The notes under the pieces are model-generated. The model saw only the letters and a list, made by a program, of their open reading frames with translations, made no database searches and had not been told where the DNA came from. Positions 16,904 through 25,958 of a stretch of DNA of 64,000 bases are shown here, piece after piece. The stretch comes from Dethiosulfovibrio peptidovorans DSM 11002 (GTDB taxonomy: Bacteria > Synergistota > Synergistia > Synergistales > Dethiosulfovibrionaceae), in the NCBI RefSeq assembly GCF_000172975.1, contig NZ_ABTR02000001.1, forward strand, positions 906,501-970,500, given 5' to 3'. Both the position numbers and the translations under genes were made by a program. Positions within the stretch are counted from its first letter, which is position 1. Every line of letters begins with the position of its first letter.

Positions 16904-18349
16904 ATGAATCGTATCACCGACAAGAAGCACCTGATCCTGGCGGCCCTGCTGTTATTTCTTGGCTTCGTCGCCACCAGCGTCGCCAACTACACCGTATCTC
17001 TGTACTCATTGAGAAAGGAGATCGTCAACAACGACCTTCCCTTGACGGGAGATACTGTCTACTCGGAGATACGAAGAGACCTCCTGATACCCGTATTCAT
17101 ATCCTCCTCCATGGCCCACGACACCTTCGTGAGGGACTGGGTGCTGGACGGAGAGAGAGATCCCTACAGGATGACCCGCTACCTAAAGGAGATACAGATC
17201 AAGTTCGACGCCATAACCGCCTTTTTCGTCTCCAATAAAACGGAGATCTATTATCATGCCGACGGAATACTGAAGAGGGTATCTCCCGACGCAGAGAGAG
17301 ACGTGTGGTTCTACAGGGTCAAGAAGATGGGGAACCCCTACGAGATAAACGTCGACATAGACATGGCCAACGACGACACCATGACGATATTCATAAACTA
17401 CAAGGTCTTCGACTACGACGGCAATTTCATCGGAGCCACGGGAATAGGCCTGACGGTCAACGCTGTGACCAAGCTGATAGCCCAGTACAGAGAGAGGTAC
17501 GACCGGGAGATCTACTTCACCGATGGAGAGGGGACCATAACCCTACGTGCTTCGGACGACGGAACCGACGGCAGAAAGACCCTGTTCGACCGTCTGGAGA
17601 GGAACGAAATGGCCAGGGAGATCCTGTCCAGAAGGGAAGACGTTCCCATCTCCAGGACCTTCGATCGGAAGGGGCACACCATTCACCTGGACAGCCGCTA
17701 CATCCCCGAGTTCGACTGGTATCTGTTCGTAGAGCAGAACGAAGACGACGTAACGAAAGCAATAAGGCACACCCTGGCCATAAACATCTTGGTAGGAGGG
17801 CTCATAACCCTCGTCGTAACCTCCCTGGTCGCCCTGATAGTCAGAAACTACGAGCGGAGGGTCGAGAGGCTGGCCTCGGTGGACGAGCTGACCGGCATGT
17901 GGAACCGCCGGGCATTCGACCTGGCTTTCGCTCATCTTCTGGAAAAATTCGAAGGCCAGTGTTCCGTGACCATGATGGACATAGACCACTTCAAACACGT
18001 CAACGACACCTACGGTCACCTGATGGGAGACAGGGTTCTGGGACACGTGTGCGACGTGGTGACTAAAGCCATAGGGCCGGACGATGTCTGCGGACGTTGG
18101 GGCGGAGAGGAATTCATCGTCCTTCTCAAGGGCAGAAAAAAGGGAGACGCCGTCAAGACCGCGGAGAAGATCCGCCGGGCCGTCGAGGCGTCCCCCTACG
18201 AGGACGGAGACGTTGTCTTACCGATCACGGTCAGCCTGGGAGTGGCGGAGCACCACCCCGGAGAGTCCAGAGAGACCACCATCGCCAGGGCGGATCAGGC
18301 TCTCTACAGGGCCAAGGAATCGGGACGGAACAGGACGGAGTCGGCCTAG
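16904..18349 (+). CDS. Membrane diguanylate cyclase with periplasmic Cache-type sensor
   Basis: 481 residues. An N-terminal membrane anchor (about residues 9-30) is followed by a periplasmic double-Cache-like region, including YEINVDIDMAND and FDYDGNFIGATGIGL. A second membrane helix (about 290-312) leads to a C-terminal GGDEF domain. The active-site motif is GRWGGEEFIVLL, with MDIDHFKHVNDTYGH before it, so cyclic-di-GMP synthesis should be intact. The RxxD product-inhibition site normally just before the motif is missing (it reads AIGPDDVCGRW). The gene follows the IclR gene by 31 bases and may be co-transcribed. Its ligand could be the same class of small molecule, which is inference. Confidence 0.9.
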   Translation: MNRITDKKHLILAALLLFLGFVATSVANYTVSLYSLRKEIVNNDLPLTGDTVYSEIRRDLLIPVFISSSMAHDTFVRDWVLDGERDPYRMTRYLKEIQIKFDAITAFFVSNKTEIYYHADGILKRVSPDAERDVWFYRVKKMGNPYEINVDIDMANDDTMTIFINYKVFDYDGNFIGATGIGLTVNAVTKLIAQYRERYDREIYFTDGEGTITLRASDDGTDGRKTLFDRLERNEMAREILSRREDVPISRTFDRKGHTIHLDSRYIPEFDWYLFVEQNEDDVTKAIRHTLAINILVGGLITLVVTSLVALIVRNYERRVERLASVDELTGMWNRRAFDLAFAHLLEKFEGQCSVTMMDIDHFKHVNDTYGHLMGDRVLGHVCDVVTKAIGPDDVCGRWGGEEFIVLLKGRKKGDAVKTAEKIRRAVEASPYEDGDVVLPITVSLGVAEHHPGESRETTIARADQALYRAKESGRNRTESA

Positions 18350-19968
18350 GCCTCTCCGTGGTGGAGCCTGTGCATGTCCCTCACTATGAGTGACAGGTTG
18401 TGGGCGTGATCCCCTATCCTCTCGAAATTGCTGAGAATATCTATGAAGACCACTCCGGCGGAGGGGGAGCAGGTTCCCTCGTTCAGACGGTGTATGTGGC
18501 TCTTGCGGAGCCTCTGCTCCATCTCGTCGATCTCCTCCTCCAGGACCTCGGCCACCTCGTTGGCCTTGGCCAGGTCCTCCTTCTCTATGGCCTCCAGGCT
18601 GAGGGAGAGGGAGCGTCTCACCAGATCGTACATCTGCTCGAACTCGGCCATTCCAGTCTCGGAGAAGAACAGTTTGTGCTCTCTCTTGTACTCGTACATC
18701 TCGATGAGATTCTGTGCGTGGTCGCCTATCCTCTCTATATCCCCCAGGCCGTTGACGTAGGAGGACAGCACCTGGGACAGGTCGCTGGAGACGTGATGCT
18801 CCCAGAGCTCCGAGGCGTAGTTGGCGATCCTGTGGGTCATCTCGTTGACTATCTTCTCCGTCTGGTTGACCTGGTCTATCATCTTGGGATCGTCCTCCAC
18901 GAAGGCCTTGTGGACGTCTCCCAGCATATCCAGGGCGATGTGTCCGAGCCGAAGGACTTCCTTTCGGACCGCGTCGGCCGCGGCAGCGGGAGCGGCGGAT
19001 ATGAGCTTAGAGTCCAGATAGAGCGGGCCCGATTCCATCTCCTTGGCGTCGGAGGGTATTATCCTCTTTATCAGGGCCACGAAGGGCGTGGTGAAGGGCA
19101 GGAATATCAGTGTGTTGGTGACGTTGAAAAGGGTGTGGGCGTTGGCTATCTGCCTTGCTATATCGTGGGAGGTGGACAGCACCACGTGCTTGAATAGAGG
19201 CATGGCGGCCAGGAAGATACACACCCCCAGCAGGTTGAACAGCACGTGAGACGCCGCCGCCTGTTTGGCCGAGCGGCTGGCGCCGAAGGATGCCAAGATG
19301 GCAGTTATGGTGGTTCCCAGATTGTCCCCCATAAGTATGGGAATCGCCGAATCCAGGGGAAGCAGACCCTGAACCGCCATTGCGATTGTCAGGCCGACGG
19401 TGGCGGAGCTGGACTGTACCAGCATGGTAAGCCCGGTACCGGCCAATATGCCGAGAAACGGGTTGTGTCCGAAGGCCAGAAATATGTCCTGACGGCCACG
19501 GAGAAATTTCATAGAGTCCTCCATGGTAGTCATGCCGAGAAAGAGCAGGCCGAACCCCACCAGACCGTTCCCCAGATACTTCTGCCTCTTGCTCTTTCCG
19601 AAAACCGCCAGAATCATACCGACTCCCACTATGGGAAGGGCGTAGTCCTTTATCTTGAAGGCTATGAGCTGGGCCGTAACGGTGGTGCCTACGTTGGCCC
19701 CCATTATCACCCCGACCGCCTGCTTCAAGGTCATCAGACCGGCCTGAACGAAGCTGACCGCCATGACGGTGGTTCCACTGCTGCTCTGGATAAGGACCGT
19801 CACCAAAGCTCCTATTATGACACCCTTGACAGGAGTGCTAGTCAAGGAGGCTATAAGCTGTCTGAGTCTGTCGCCCGCCAGATCCTGAAGGGCGTCGCTC
19901 ATCAGCTTTATGCCGTAGAGAAACAGTCCTATTCCTCCCAGAATCTGGAAAAAATTCGCCGTACTCAC
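18346..19968 (-). CDS. Na+/phosphate cotransporter (NptA-like) with C-terminal PhoU-like domain
   Basis: About 540 residues. The membrane half has the two inverted-repeat QSSS signatures of Na/Pi-cotransporter II proteins, VLIQSSSGTTVMAVSF near residue 60 and MLVQSSSATVGLTIAM near 155. The C-terminal third (about 340-535) is helical and PhoU-like, ending in SNFERIGDHAHNLS. It probably imports phosphate with sodium, with the PhoU part tuning activity. The GTG at 19968 is chosen over TTG at 19977, because GGGGGA is ideally spaced from the former and almost touches the latter. It converges on the diguanylate cyclase with a 4-bp overlap. Confidence 0.9.
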   Translation of the reverse strand: MSTANFFQILGGIGLFLYGIKLMSDALQDLAGDRLRQLIASLTSTPVKGVIIGALVTVLIQSSSGTTVMAVSFVQAGLMTLKQAVGVIMGANVGTTVTAQLIAFKIKDYALPIVGVGMILAVFGKSKRQKYLGNGLVGFGLLFLGMTTMEDSMKFLRGRQDIFLAFGHNPFLGILAGTGLTMLVQSSSATVGLTIAMAVQGLLPLDSAIPILMGDNLGTTITAILASFGASRSAKQAAASHVLFNLLGVCIFLAAMPLFKHVVLSTSHDIARQIANAHTLFNVTNTLIFLPFTTPFVALIKRIIPSDAKEMESGPLYLDSKLISAAPAAAADAVRKEVLRLGHIALDMLGDVHKAFVEDDPKMIDQVNQTEKIVNEMTHRIANYASELWEHHVSSDLSQVLSSYVNGLGDIERIGDHAQNLIEMYEYKREHKLFFSETGMAEFEQMYDLVRRSLSLSLEAIEKEDLAKANEVAEVLEEEIDEMEQRLRKSHIHRLNEGTCSPSAGVVFIDILSNFERIGDHAHNLSLIVRDMHRLHHGEA

Positions 19969-20137
19969 GTCTACCAATCCCCCGATTGAAATAATTACGA
20001 CACAAAAAAACCCAGCATATTCTAAGGGAAAATCCCCTAAAGCGATACAAAAAAACTCGGTTTAGCTATTTTCGAGATATAATGGCTCTCCGTGAGGCAA
20101 AGAGAAAGGCACCACGGATCAAAGGAGCTGACAAAAG

Positions 20138-21310
20138 ATGAAAAAATACGACTTCGACGAAATCATAGAACGACGGGGCACCGACTGCGAGAAATGGGAC
20201 GGCCTCGAGGACACCTTCGGCAGCAGGGATCTCACCCCTCTTTGGGTTGCGGACATGGACTTCAAGGCCCCTTCGGAGATAATAGACGCCCTCAGAGACC
20301 GGGTGGAACACGGCATATTCGGCTACACCCGCTATCCCGACAGCTGGTACGACGCCTTCAGAGACTGGGTCGGCAAGAGACACGGCTGGGAGATAGAGAA
20401 AGACTGGATAACCCATTCTCCCGGAATCGTCACCGCCATGGGCCTTTCCCTGATGGCCTTCACCGAGCCGGGCGACAAGGTCGTTATCCAGCCCCCAGTG
20501 TACCATCACTTCGAGGAGGAAATACGGCTCAACGCCAGGACCCCCCTGACCAGTCCGCTTAAATACGAAAACGGCCGCTTCACCATGGATCTGGAGGACC
20601 TGGAGAAGAAGCTCGACGGGGCGAGGATGATGATCCTGTGCAACCCCCACAATCCGGCGGGCAGGGTCTGGACCGAGGAGGAGCTCAGAGCAGTGGCGGA
20701 TCTCTGCGTCGAACACGACGTCGTGCTTGTGAGCGACGAGATCCACTGCGACGTGATCTACAAAGGCCATGTCCACCGTCCGATAGCTACCGTCTCCCCT
20801 GAGATAAAGGAAAAATGCGCCGTCTTCATGGCTCCCAGCAAAACCTTCAACATAGCGGGCTTCAAGGCCTCGGCCGTGGTCATCCCGAACGAGAAGCTGA
20901 GGGAGAAGTTCAACTCGGTACTGGATTCGGTCCACGTCGGGGGCGGATCCTGCATGTCCATACCGGCCTTCGAGGCGGCCTACAGACACGGCGGTCCCTG
21001 GCTGGACGAACTGCTCGACTACCTGGAGGGCAGCCTGGACATGATAGAGGAATTCCTCACCAGGGAGATCCCCTCCGTCAAGCTGGTGCGTCCCGAGGGA
21101 ACCTACGTGCCTCTGGTGGACTTCAGAGCCCTGAGCATGTCTCCGGAGGAGCTGCACGAGTTTCTCATTAACGCCGGGGTGGCCATGAACAGCGGGGCCA
21201 TGTTCGGCAAGGGGGGAGAGGGCTTCGCCAGGTTGAATATCGCCACTCCGAGGTCCATACTGCAAGAGGGGCTGAAAAAGATAGCCTCGGCAGTTAGGTC
21301 GTTGAGCTAG
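20138..21310 (+). CDS. PatB/MalY-type pyridoxal-phosphate C-S lyase / aminotransferase
   Basis: 390 residues of fold-type I PLP enzyme, the length of PatB/MalY. Visible landmarks are LTPLWVADMDFKAPSEI at the N-terminus (typical of MalY/PatB), ILCNPHNPAGRVW, LVSDEIHCDVIY with the PLP aspartate, and the Schiff-base lysine in APSKTFNIAGFKASA. These enzymes release thiol or H2S, pyruvate and ammonia from cystathionine or cysteine, or act as aminotransferases. In an amino-acid fermenter, cysteine desulfidation is plausible. A TATAAT box lies at 20078-20083; no good -35 is seen. AAAGGAG precedes the ATG. Confidence 0.88.
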   Translation: MKKYDFDEIIERRGTDCEKWDGLEDTFGSRDLTPLWVADMDFKAPSEIIDALRDRVEHGIFGYTRYPDSWYDAFRDWVGKRHGWEIEKDWITHSPGIVTAMGLSLMAFTEPGDKVVIQPPVYHHFEEEIRLNARTPLTSPLKYENGRFTMDLEDLEKKLDGARMMILCNPHNPAGRVWTEEELRAVADLCVEHDVVLVSDEIHCDVIYKGHVHRPIATVSPEIKEKCAVFMAPSKTFNIAGFKASAVVIPNEKLREKFNSVLDSVHVGGGSCMSIPAFEAAYRHGGPWLDELLDYLEGSLDMIEEFLTREIPSVKLVRPEGTYVPLVDFRALSMSPEELHEFLINAGVAMNSGAMFGKGGEGFARLNIATPRSILQEGLKKIASAVRSLS

Positions 21311-21348
21311 AAGGAATCCGATCGATAAGGGGAAAGGGGAGTCGGGCG

Positions 21349-21606
21349 GTGACCAGCCACACCATAGTGATTTGCATGGGCAGTTCCTGCTTCTCCAGAG
21401 GAAATCAAGAAAACCTCCAGGAGATAAAGACCTTTCTGAAGGACAACGACCTGGAAGACCAGGTCCTGCTGAAGGGCAGCAGATGCGAGGGAGAATGCCT
21501 TAAAGGCCCCAACATAACCGTGGACGGAAGGCTTTTCAACGGGGTTAAGAGGGAAAATATCCTTTCCATCCTGGAGGAGACCCTTCTAGGAGGATCTAAA
21601 CCATGA
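21349..21606 (+). CDS. Small thioredoxin-fold [2Fe-2S] protein (NuoE/HydC-like)
   Basis: 85 residues. It has the cysteine pattern of thioredoxin-like [2Fe-2S] ferredoxins: ICMGSSCFSRG near the N-terminus and GSRCEGECLKGPN in the second half, giving C-x4-C and C-x3-C. Such proteins pass electrons to or from flavin or hydrogenase-like partners. The start is GTG with AAGGGGAG upstream. It overlaps the next gene by 4 bases, so it should form a unit with the hydrogenase-like sensor. Confidence 0.85.
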   Translation: MTSHTIVICMGSSCFSRGNQENLQEIKTFLKDNDLEDQVLLKGSRCEGECLKGPNITVDGRLFNGVKRENILSILEETLLGGSKP

Positions 21607-23363
21607 CCCCTGTAGCCGCGGATCCCAAAACTTTCCCCATATACACGGTCAAAAACGACTGCCAGGACTGCTACAAGTGCGTCCGGGCCTGTCCGGTAAA
21701 GGCAATAAAGATCGAGAACGGACACGCCCAGGAGATATCGGACCACTGCGTCCTCTGCGGAAGATGCGTCGAGATATGCCCGGTAGGGGCGAAGAGGATA
21801 AGGGACGACAGGCCAGAGGCGGAGAGGCTTCTGAGATCGGGAAAACCGGTGTACGTTTCCATAGCTCCATCCTGGGTGGGCGAGTTTCCCGACGTGTCTC
21901 CGGGAAAGATGATCCGTGCCCTGAAGGCCCTGGGTTTCGCAGAGATCGGGGAGACCGCCCTGGGAGCCCAGGAAGTGACGGCCTCTCTGGCGGAGTTTCT
22001 CAGGGACGCCGGACCGGGGTTGTATCTGTCCACCGCCTGCCCCAGCGCGGTGGAGTACGTCAGACGGTATCTTCCCCACCTTACAAAATGCCTCACCCCG
22101 GTGCTGTCGCCCCTTCTGGCCCACTGCAAGCTGATCCGGCAGGCCGCCGGACCGGACGCCCCTATAGTGTTCTTCGGTCCCTGTATAGCCAAGAAGGTCG
22201 AGGCCGACGGTCACGGCGACATTCTGGCCTGCTCCCTGACGTTCAAGGACCTGAGGTCCTGGCTGGAGGAGAAGGGCATAGACCTGGATCGCATCGAGGA
22301 CGGGCCGGAGGAATTCTTCCCGATCAAGGCCGACGAGGGGACCCACTATCCTATAGAGGGCGGAATGATAGAGACCATAAAGGCATCGGGAGAGTTTCCC
22401 GATGTCCGTTTCCTGACCATATCCGGGATGAACTCCCTTCAGAGGGCTCTGGACAAGGTAGATCCCAGGGGCTTTTCCGTTCCGGTTTTCATGGAGTGTC
22501 TGGCCTGTCCGGGAGGGTGCATCAACGGCCCGGGCTCTCAGAAAAGCCATTCCAGCCTGTCTAGATGGATGAACGTCAAGGACTTCGCCGGACCTCTGGA
22601 GAAGGCCCCTACCCGCATGGTCTCGGTGCCGGTGGACGAGCCCTACCTACCTCAGGGATCGGACGAGGGAAACGTGACGGAGGAACAGATAAAGCTGGCC
22701 CTCAGGATGATAGGCAAGACCTCCGAGGAGGACGAGCTGAACTGCGGCGGCTGCGGTTACGACACCTGCCGTGCCATGGCGAAGGCCCTGGTGCTGGGAC
22801 GGGCGGAGGTCACCATGTGCGTTTCCTACATGAGGAAGAAGGCCCAGAAGAAGGCCAACGCCCTCCTCAGGAGCATGCCCTCCGGCGTCGTCATAGTTGA
22901 CCACGATCTGAGCATAGTGGAGTGCAACGAGAGGTTCGCCAACCTGATGGGCCCCGAGACGGAAAGCCTTTACGACCTTTCCGACGGCCTCAAGGGAGCG
23001 AGACTGGCCCGGATAGCCCCGGCCTTCGCCCATCTGGTCGAGGGAGTGCTGGACACCGACGAGGACGTCCACTACGACCATTTCAGGGCCGGGGAAAAAC
23101 TCTTCGAGATAACGGTATTCTCCATAGAGCCTCATCTGACGGTGGGAGCGGTGATACTGGACGTCACCCGCCGAGAGATACGAAGAGACCAGATAGCCCA
23201 CAGGGCCAACGAGGTCATAAGGAAGAACCTGGCGACCGTGCAGGAGATAGCCTGCCGCCTGGGAGAGCACATGGCGGACACCGAGATACTTCTCAGGGAC
23301 ATCGCCGAGGGTTACGGATCGGAGAGCGACCCGGACCCTAAATCCAGGGGGCGAACCTCTTGA
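21603..23363 (+). CDS. [FeFe]-hydrogenase-like sensor protein (HydS/group C type) with PAS domain
   Basis: 586 residues. Domains in order are two [4Fe-4S] clusters (CQDCYKCVRACP, CVLCGRCVEICP; residues 20-60), an H-cluster-like domain (about 75-345), a further Fe-S domain (NCGGCGYDTCRAM with a distal Cys, about 380-410), and a PAS domain (about 425-530) followed by a helix. The H-cluster motifs are modified: the first reads STACPSAVEY with one cysteine instead of TSCCPxW, the second is FFGPCIAKKVEA, and the third is ECLACPGGCINGPG. This pattern fits sensory group C hydrogenases rather than a bulk catalyst. It lies between a [2Fe-2S] protein and a SpoIIE phosphatase, overlapping both. Confidence 0.85.
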   Translation: MTPVAADPKTFPIYTVKNDCQDCYKCVRACPVKAIKIENGHAQEISDHCVLCGRCVEICPVGAKRIRDDRPEAERLLRSGKPVYVSIAPSWVGEFPDVSPGKMIRALKALGFAEIGETALGAQEVTASLAEFLRDAGPGLYLSTACPSAVEYVRRYLPHLTKCLTPVLSPLLAHCKLIRQAAGPDAPIVFFGPCIAKKVEADGHGDILACSLTFKDLRSWLEEKGIDLDRIEDGPEEFFPIKADEGTHYPIEGGMIETIKASGEFPDVRFLTISGMNSLQRALDKVDPRGFSVPVFMECLACPGGCINGPGSQKSHSSLSRWMNVKDFAGPLEKAPTRMVSVPVDEPYLPQGSDEGNVTEEQIKLALRMIGKTSEEDELNCGGCGYDTCRAMAKALVLGRAEVTMCVSYMRKKAQKKANALLRSMPSGVVIVDHDLSIVECNERFANLMGPETESLYDLSDGLKGARLARIAPAFAHLVEGVLDTDEDVHYDHFRAGEKLFEITVFSIEPHLTVGAVILDVTRREIRRDQIAHRANEVIRKNLATVQEIACRLGEHMADTEILLRDIAEGYGSESDPDPKSRGRTS

Positions 23364-24535
23364 ACGGGCCTCTCTTTCTGGAGGTGGACGTGGCACAGAG
23401 GGCCAAGGAGGGGCAGTGTATCTGCGGAGACTCCTTTCTAAGCCACCGCATGGCCGATAAAAACCGGGTGCTATCGGTGCTCTCGGACGGACTGGGCAGC
23501 GGGGTGAAGGCAAACATACTTTCCTCCATGACGGCCACTATGGCCCTCCGCTTCGCCGCCAGCGACATGGACTTCCTCCACTCGGCGGAGATAATGATGG
23601 AGGCCCTTCCGATCTGCCAGGTCAGGAAGATAAGCTACGCCACCTTCACCGTGGTGGACAGCGTCCTGAAGGGATGGACCAGGATGATAGAGATGGACAA
23701 CCCGTCCTCCATAGTGATCCGGGACGGCGAGGTCCTTCCCCTGTCGTACCGGGAGGTCGAGTCTCCGAGGTGGAACGACAGGAAGATAAGGATGTCCGAG
23801 ATACTGACCAAGCCGGAGGACCGCATAATAATCATGTCCGACGGCATAACCCAGTCCGGAATGGGCACCTACTCCCACCCCCTGGGCTGGGGAGAGGAGG
23901 GGTGTCGCTCCTTCGTGCTGAAGACGGTAAGGCGAAGACCGGACATATCCGCCGGAGATCTGGCGGTCAGAGTCATGGAGGAGGCCATCTCCAAGGAGCC
24001 GTCCAGGAGAAGCGGCGACGACATGACCTGCGCCGTGATGTACTTTCGAAGGCCCAGAAATCTCATCCTGCTTACGGGGCCTCCCTTCTCGAAGGACAGA
24101 GACGGAGAGTACGCCGCCGCGTTGAAGGATTTCGAGGGAACCAAGGTGATATGCGGCGGAACCACGGCGGAGATAGTGGGCCGCAGGCTGGGCAAGTCCA
24201 TAGAGACCGACCTCGAGAGCTGGTCCCCCGGAGTTCCGCCCCGGTCCTCCATGGAGGGAGTGGACCTCATAACCGAGGGAATACTCACACTGACCGAGGC
24301 CAAGAAGATACTGGAGAGCCAGAGAGGCCTGAGGGAAACCAACCCCGCGGCCGAACTAGCCAGGCTGCTGCTGGACAACGACGTAATAAACTTCGTGGTG
24401 GGAACCAGGATAAACGAAGCCCACCAGGATCCCACCCTGCCGGTGGAGATAGAGATAAGACGCAACATAGTAAAGGCCATGGCGACGGTGCTGGAGGAGA
24501 AACACCTCAAGGAGGTCTCCATAAGATACTTTTGA
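23360..24535 (+). CDS. SpoIIE/PP2C-type serine phosphatase of a hydrogenase-sensor module
   Basis: 391 residues. PP2C motifs are present: CGDSFLSH near the N-terminus, VLSVLSDGLGSGVKA, IIIMSDGITQSG and RSGDDMTCAVMYF. Residues from about 230 onward form an additional domain (GPPFSKDRDGEYAAAL, KVICGGTTAEIVGRRLG), not part of the phosphatase fold, whose function I cannot name. The start is a TTG overlapping the previous TGA (TTGA). With the PAS-bearing hydrogenase homologue it probably reports H2 or redox state by dephosphorylating a regulator. The target is not in the window. Confidence 0.83.
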   Translation: MNGPLFLEVDVAQRAKEGQCICGDSFLSHRMADKNRVLSVLSDGLGSGVKANILSSMTATMALRFAASDMDFLHSAEIMMEALPICQVRKISYATFTVVDSVLKGWTRMIEMDNPSSIVIRDGEVLPLSYREVESPRWNDRKIRMSEILTKPEDRIIIMSDGITQSGMGTYSHPLGWGEEGCRSFVLKTVRRRPDISAGDLAVRVMEEAISKEPSRRSGDDMTCAVMYFRRPRNLILLTGPPFSKDRDGEYAAALKDFEGTKVICGGTTAEIVGRRLGKSIETDLESWSPGVPPRSSMEGVDLITEGILTLTEAKKILESQRGLRETNPAAELARLLLDNDVINFVVGTRINEAHQDPTLPVEIEIRRNIVKAMATVLEEKHLKEVSIRYF

Positions 24536-24580
24536 CGAAACCCGTTTTCTGAACTGAAAAAAAGAACGAATTGAAGACTG

Positions 24581-24606
24581 GAGGGCTCTTTTTCGAAAGA
24601 GCCCTC
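24581..24606 (+). terminator. Intrinsic terminator after the sensor module
   Basis: GAGGGCTCTTT pairs perfectly with AAAGAGCCCTC around a TTCG tetraloop, followed by TTAACTTT. It lies 46 bases after the phosphatase stop. Confidence 0.8.
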
Positions 24607-24637
24607 TTAACTTTCTGAAATATTAGCCTTCGGAGCT

Positions 24638-24665
24638 TTGTTTCACCCCTTGGATCTGGTACAAT
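24638..24665 (+). promoter_or_regulatory. Promoter of the liv operon
   Basis: TTGTTT (24638-24643), a 16-bp spacer, then TACAAT (24660-24665). It is positioned 55 bases before the livJ start codon and directly after the preceding terminator. Confidence 0.6.
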
Positions 24666-24719
24666 ATTTTATGTGAAACTCTGAAGTATCTTTATCATCA
24701 GAAAGGGGAGAGAGTAAAC

Positions 24720-25871
24720 TTGAGGAAATTATTTGTTCTCTGTATGGCCGTCGCTCTTTGCTGCACAATGGCAGCCGGAGCCATGGCGGAGGAAACAGTC
24801 AAGATAGGGTATCTGGCAGCTCTGACCGGCGACTGGGCAGCATACGGTCAGACCGAGAAGAACACGGCGCAGTTGGCCGTAGACGAGATCAACGCCAAGG
24901 GCGGTATCGACGGCAGGAAGGTCGAGCTGGTCGTCTACGATTTCAGAGGTCGTCAGGAAGACGCGGTCAACGCGGTCCGTCGTCTTCTCGAGGAAGACAA
25001 GGTATCGGCCATAGTCGGAGCCAACGCCAGCGGCATAAACATAGCCACGGCGGCTCTGGTCAACAGGGCCGAGGTTCCCCAGATCGGCACCGTCTCCACC
25101 AACCCGATGGTAACTGTCGACAGAAAGGGCAAGGTTCGCCCCTACAGCTTCAGAATATGCTTCACCGACCCCTACCAGGGCAAGCTCATAGCCTGGTTCG
25201 CCGCCAAGGAACTCGGCAAGACCAAGGCCGCGGTGCTCTACGACATAGCCAGCGACTACGCCCAGGGACTTCGGGAGTTCTTCATAAAGAGCTTCGAGGA
25301 GTACGGAGGAGAGACCGTCGCTGACGAGGCATTCAAGGGCGCTCAGGACGTGGACTTCCGGGCCCAGCTCACAAAGATCCGCGAGGCCGGAGCCGACGTA
25401 CTCGTCCTTCCCAACATGGGCAAGGAGATGGCCCTCATAATGAAGCAGGCCAGAGAGCTCGGCATGGACGACCTGGTATTCGTCGGCGGCGACGGCTACG
25501 CCGAGTTCATGTGGGAGATCGCCGGCAAGTCGATGGAGAACTCCTACTGGATCAACCACGTCTCCCCCAGCGACCCCAACATGGCCAAGTTCTTCGAGGA
25601 CTACGAGGCCAAGTACAACGACGAGTGCAAAGAGTTCGTCAACGGCATCCTCGGATACGACGCCATGTATTGGCTCTTCGACGCCATCGACAGAGCCGAC
25701 TCGACCGATTCGGTGAAGATAGCCCAGGCCCTGGCCGATACCAAGGACCTACAGCTTCACCATGCCACCATCACTATGGACGAGTTCCACAACCCCCTCA
25801 ACAAGGACGGCATAGTCCTGATAGCCAAGGACGGCAAGGGACAGTTCTTCAAGAAGATCAAGCCCGAATAA
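24720..25871 (+). CDS. livJ: Branched-chain amino acid ABC transporter substrate-binding protein
   Basis: 383 residues. The signal peptide ends near AGAMA. The mature protein starts VKIGYLAALTGDWAAYGQ, the usual opening of LivJ-like periplasmic receptors. GGIDGRKVELVVYDFRG and VSAIVGANASGINIATA follow as expected. It binds an amino acid (branched-chain or another hydrophobic or acidic one) and delivers it to LivHMGF. The start is TTG, with GGGGAGAG nine bases upstream. A terminator-like hairpin follows, so this binding protein should be made in excess over the permease. Confidence 0.92.
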   Translation: MRKLFVLCMAVALCCTMAAGAMAEETVKIGYLAALTGDWAAYGQTEKNTAQLAVDEINAKGGIDGRKVELVVYDFRGRQEDAVNAVRRLLEEDKVSAIVGANASGINIATAALVNRAEVPQIGTVSTNPMVTVDRKGKVRPYSFRICFTDPYQGKLIAWFAAKELGKTKAAVLYDIASDYAQGLREFFIKSFEEYGGETVADEAFKGAQDVDFRAQLTKIREAGADVLVLPNMGKEMALIMKQARELGMDDLVFVGGDGYAEFMWEIAGKSMENSYWINHVSPSDPNMAKFFEDYEAKYNDECKEFVNGILGYDAMYWLFDAIDRADSTDSVKIAQALADTKDLQLHHATITMDEFHNPLNKDGIVLIAKDGKGQFFKKIKPE

Positions 25872-25897
25872 AAACGGCGAAATAAGCTTATCCCGAG

Positions 25898-25927
25898 GCG
25901 GGTGTGCCGGGAGCACACCCGCTTTTT
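25898..25927 (+). terminator. Attenuating terminator between livJ and livH
   Basis: GCGGGTGTGC (25898-25907) pairs with GCACACCCGC (25913-25922), followed by TTTTT. Partial termination here would raise the ratio of binding protein to permease, a common arrangement for livJ genes. Confidence 0.8.
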
Positions 25928-25958
25928 CATAAAGACCTCACGAGAGGAGGCTGGGAAT

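Noticed and set aside
20066-21265. A 399-codon minus-strand frame opposite the PatB-type gene
   Set aside because: Antisense shadow; the plus-strand frame carries the PLP motifs.
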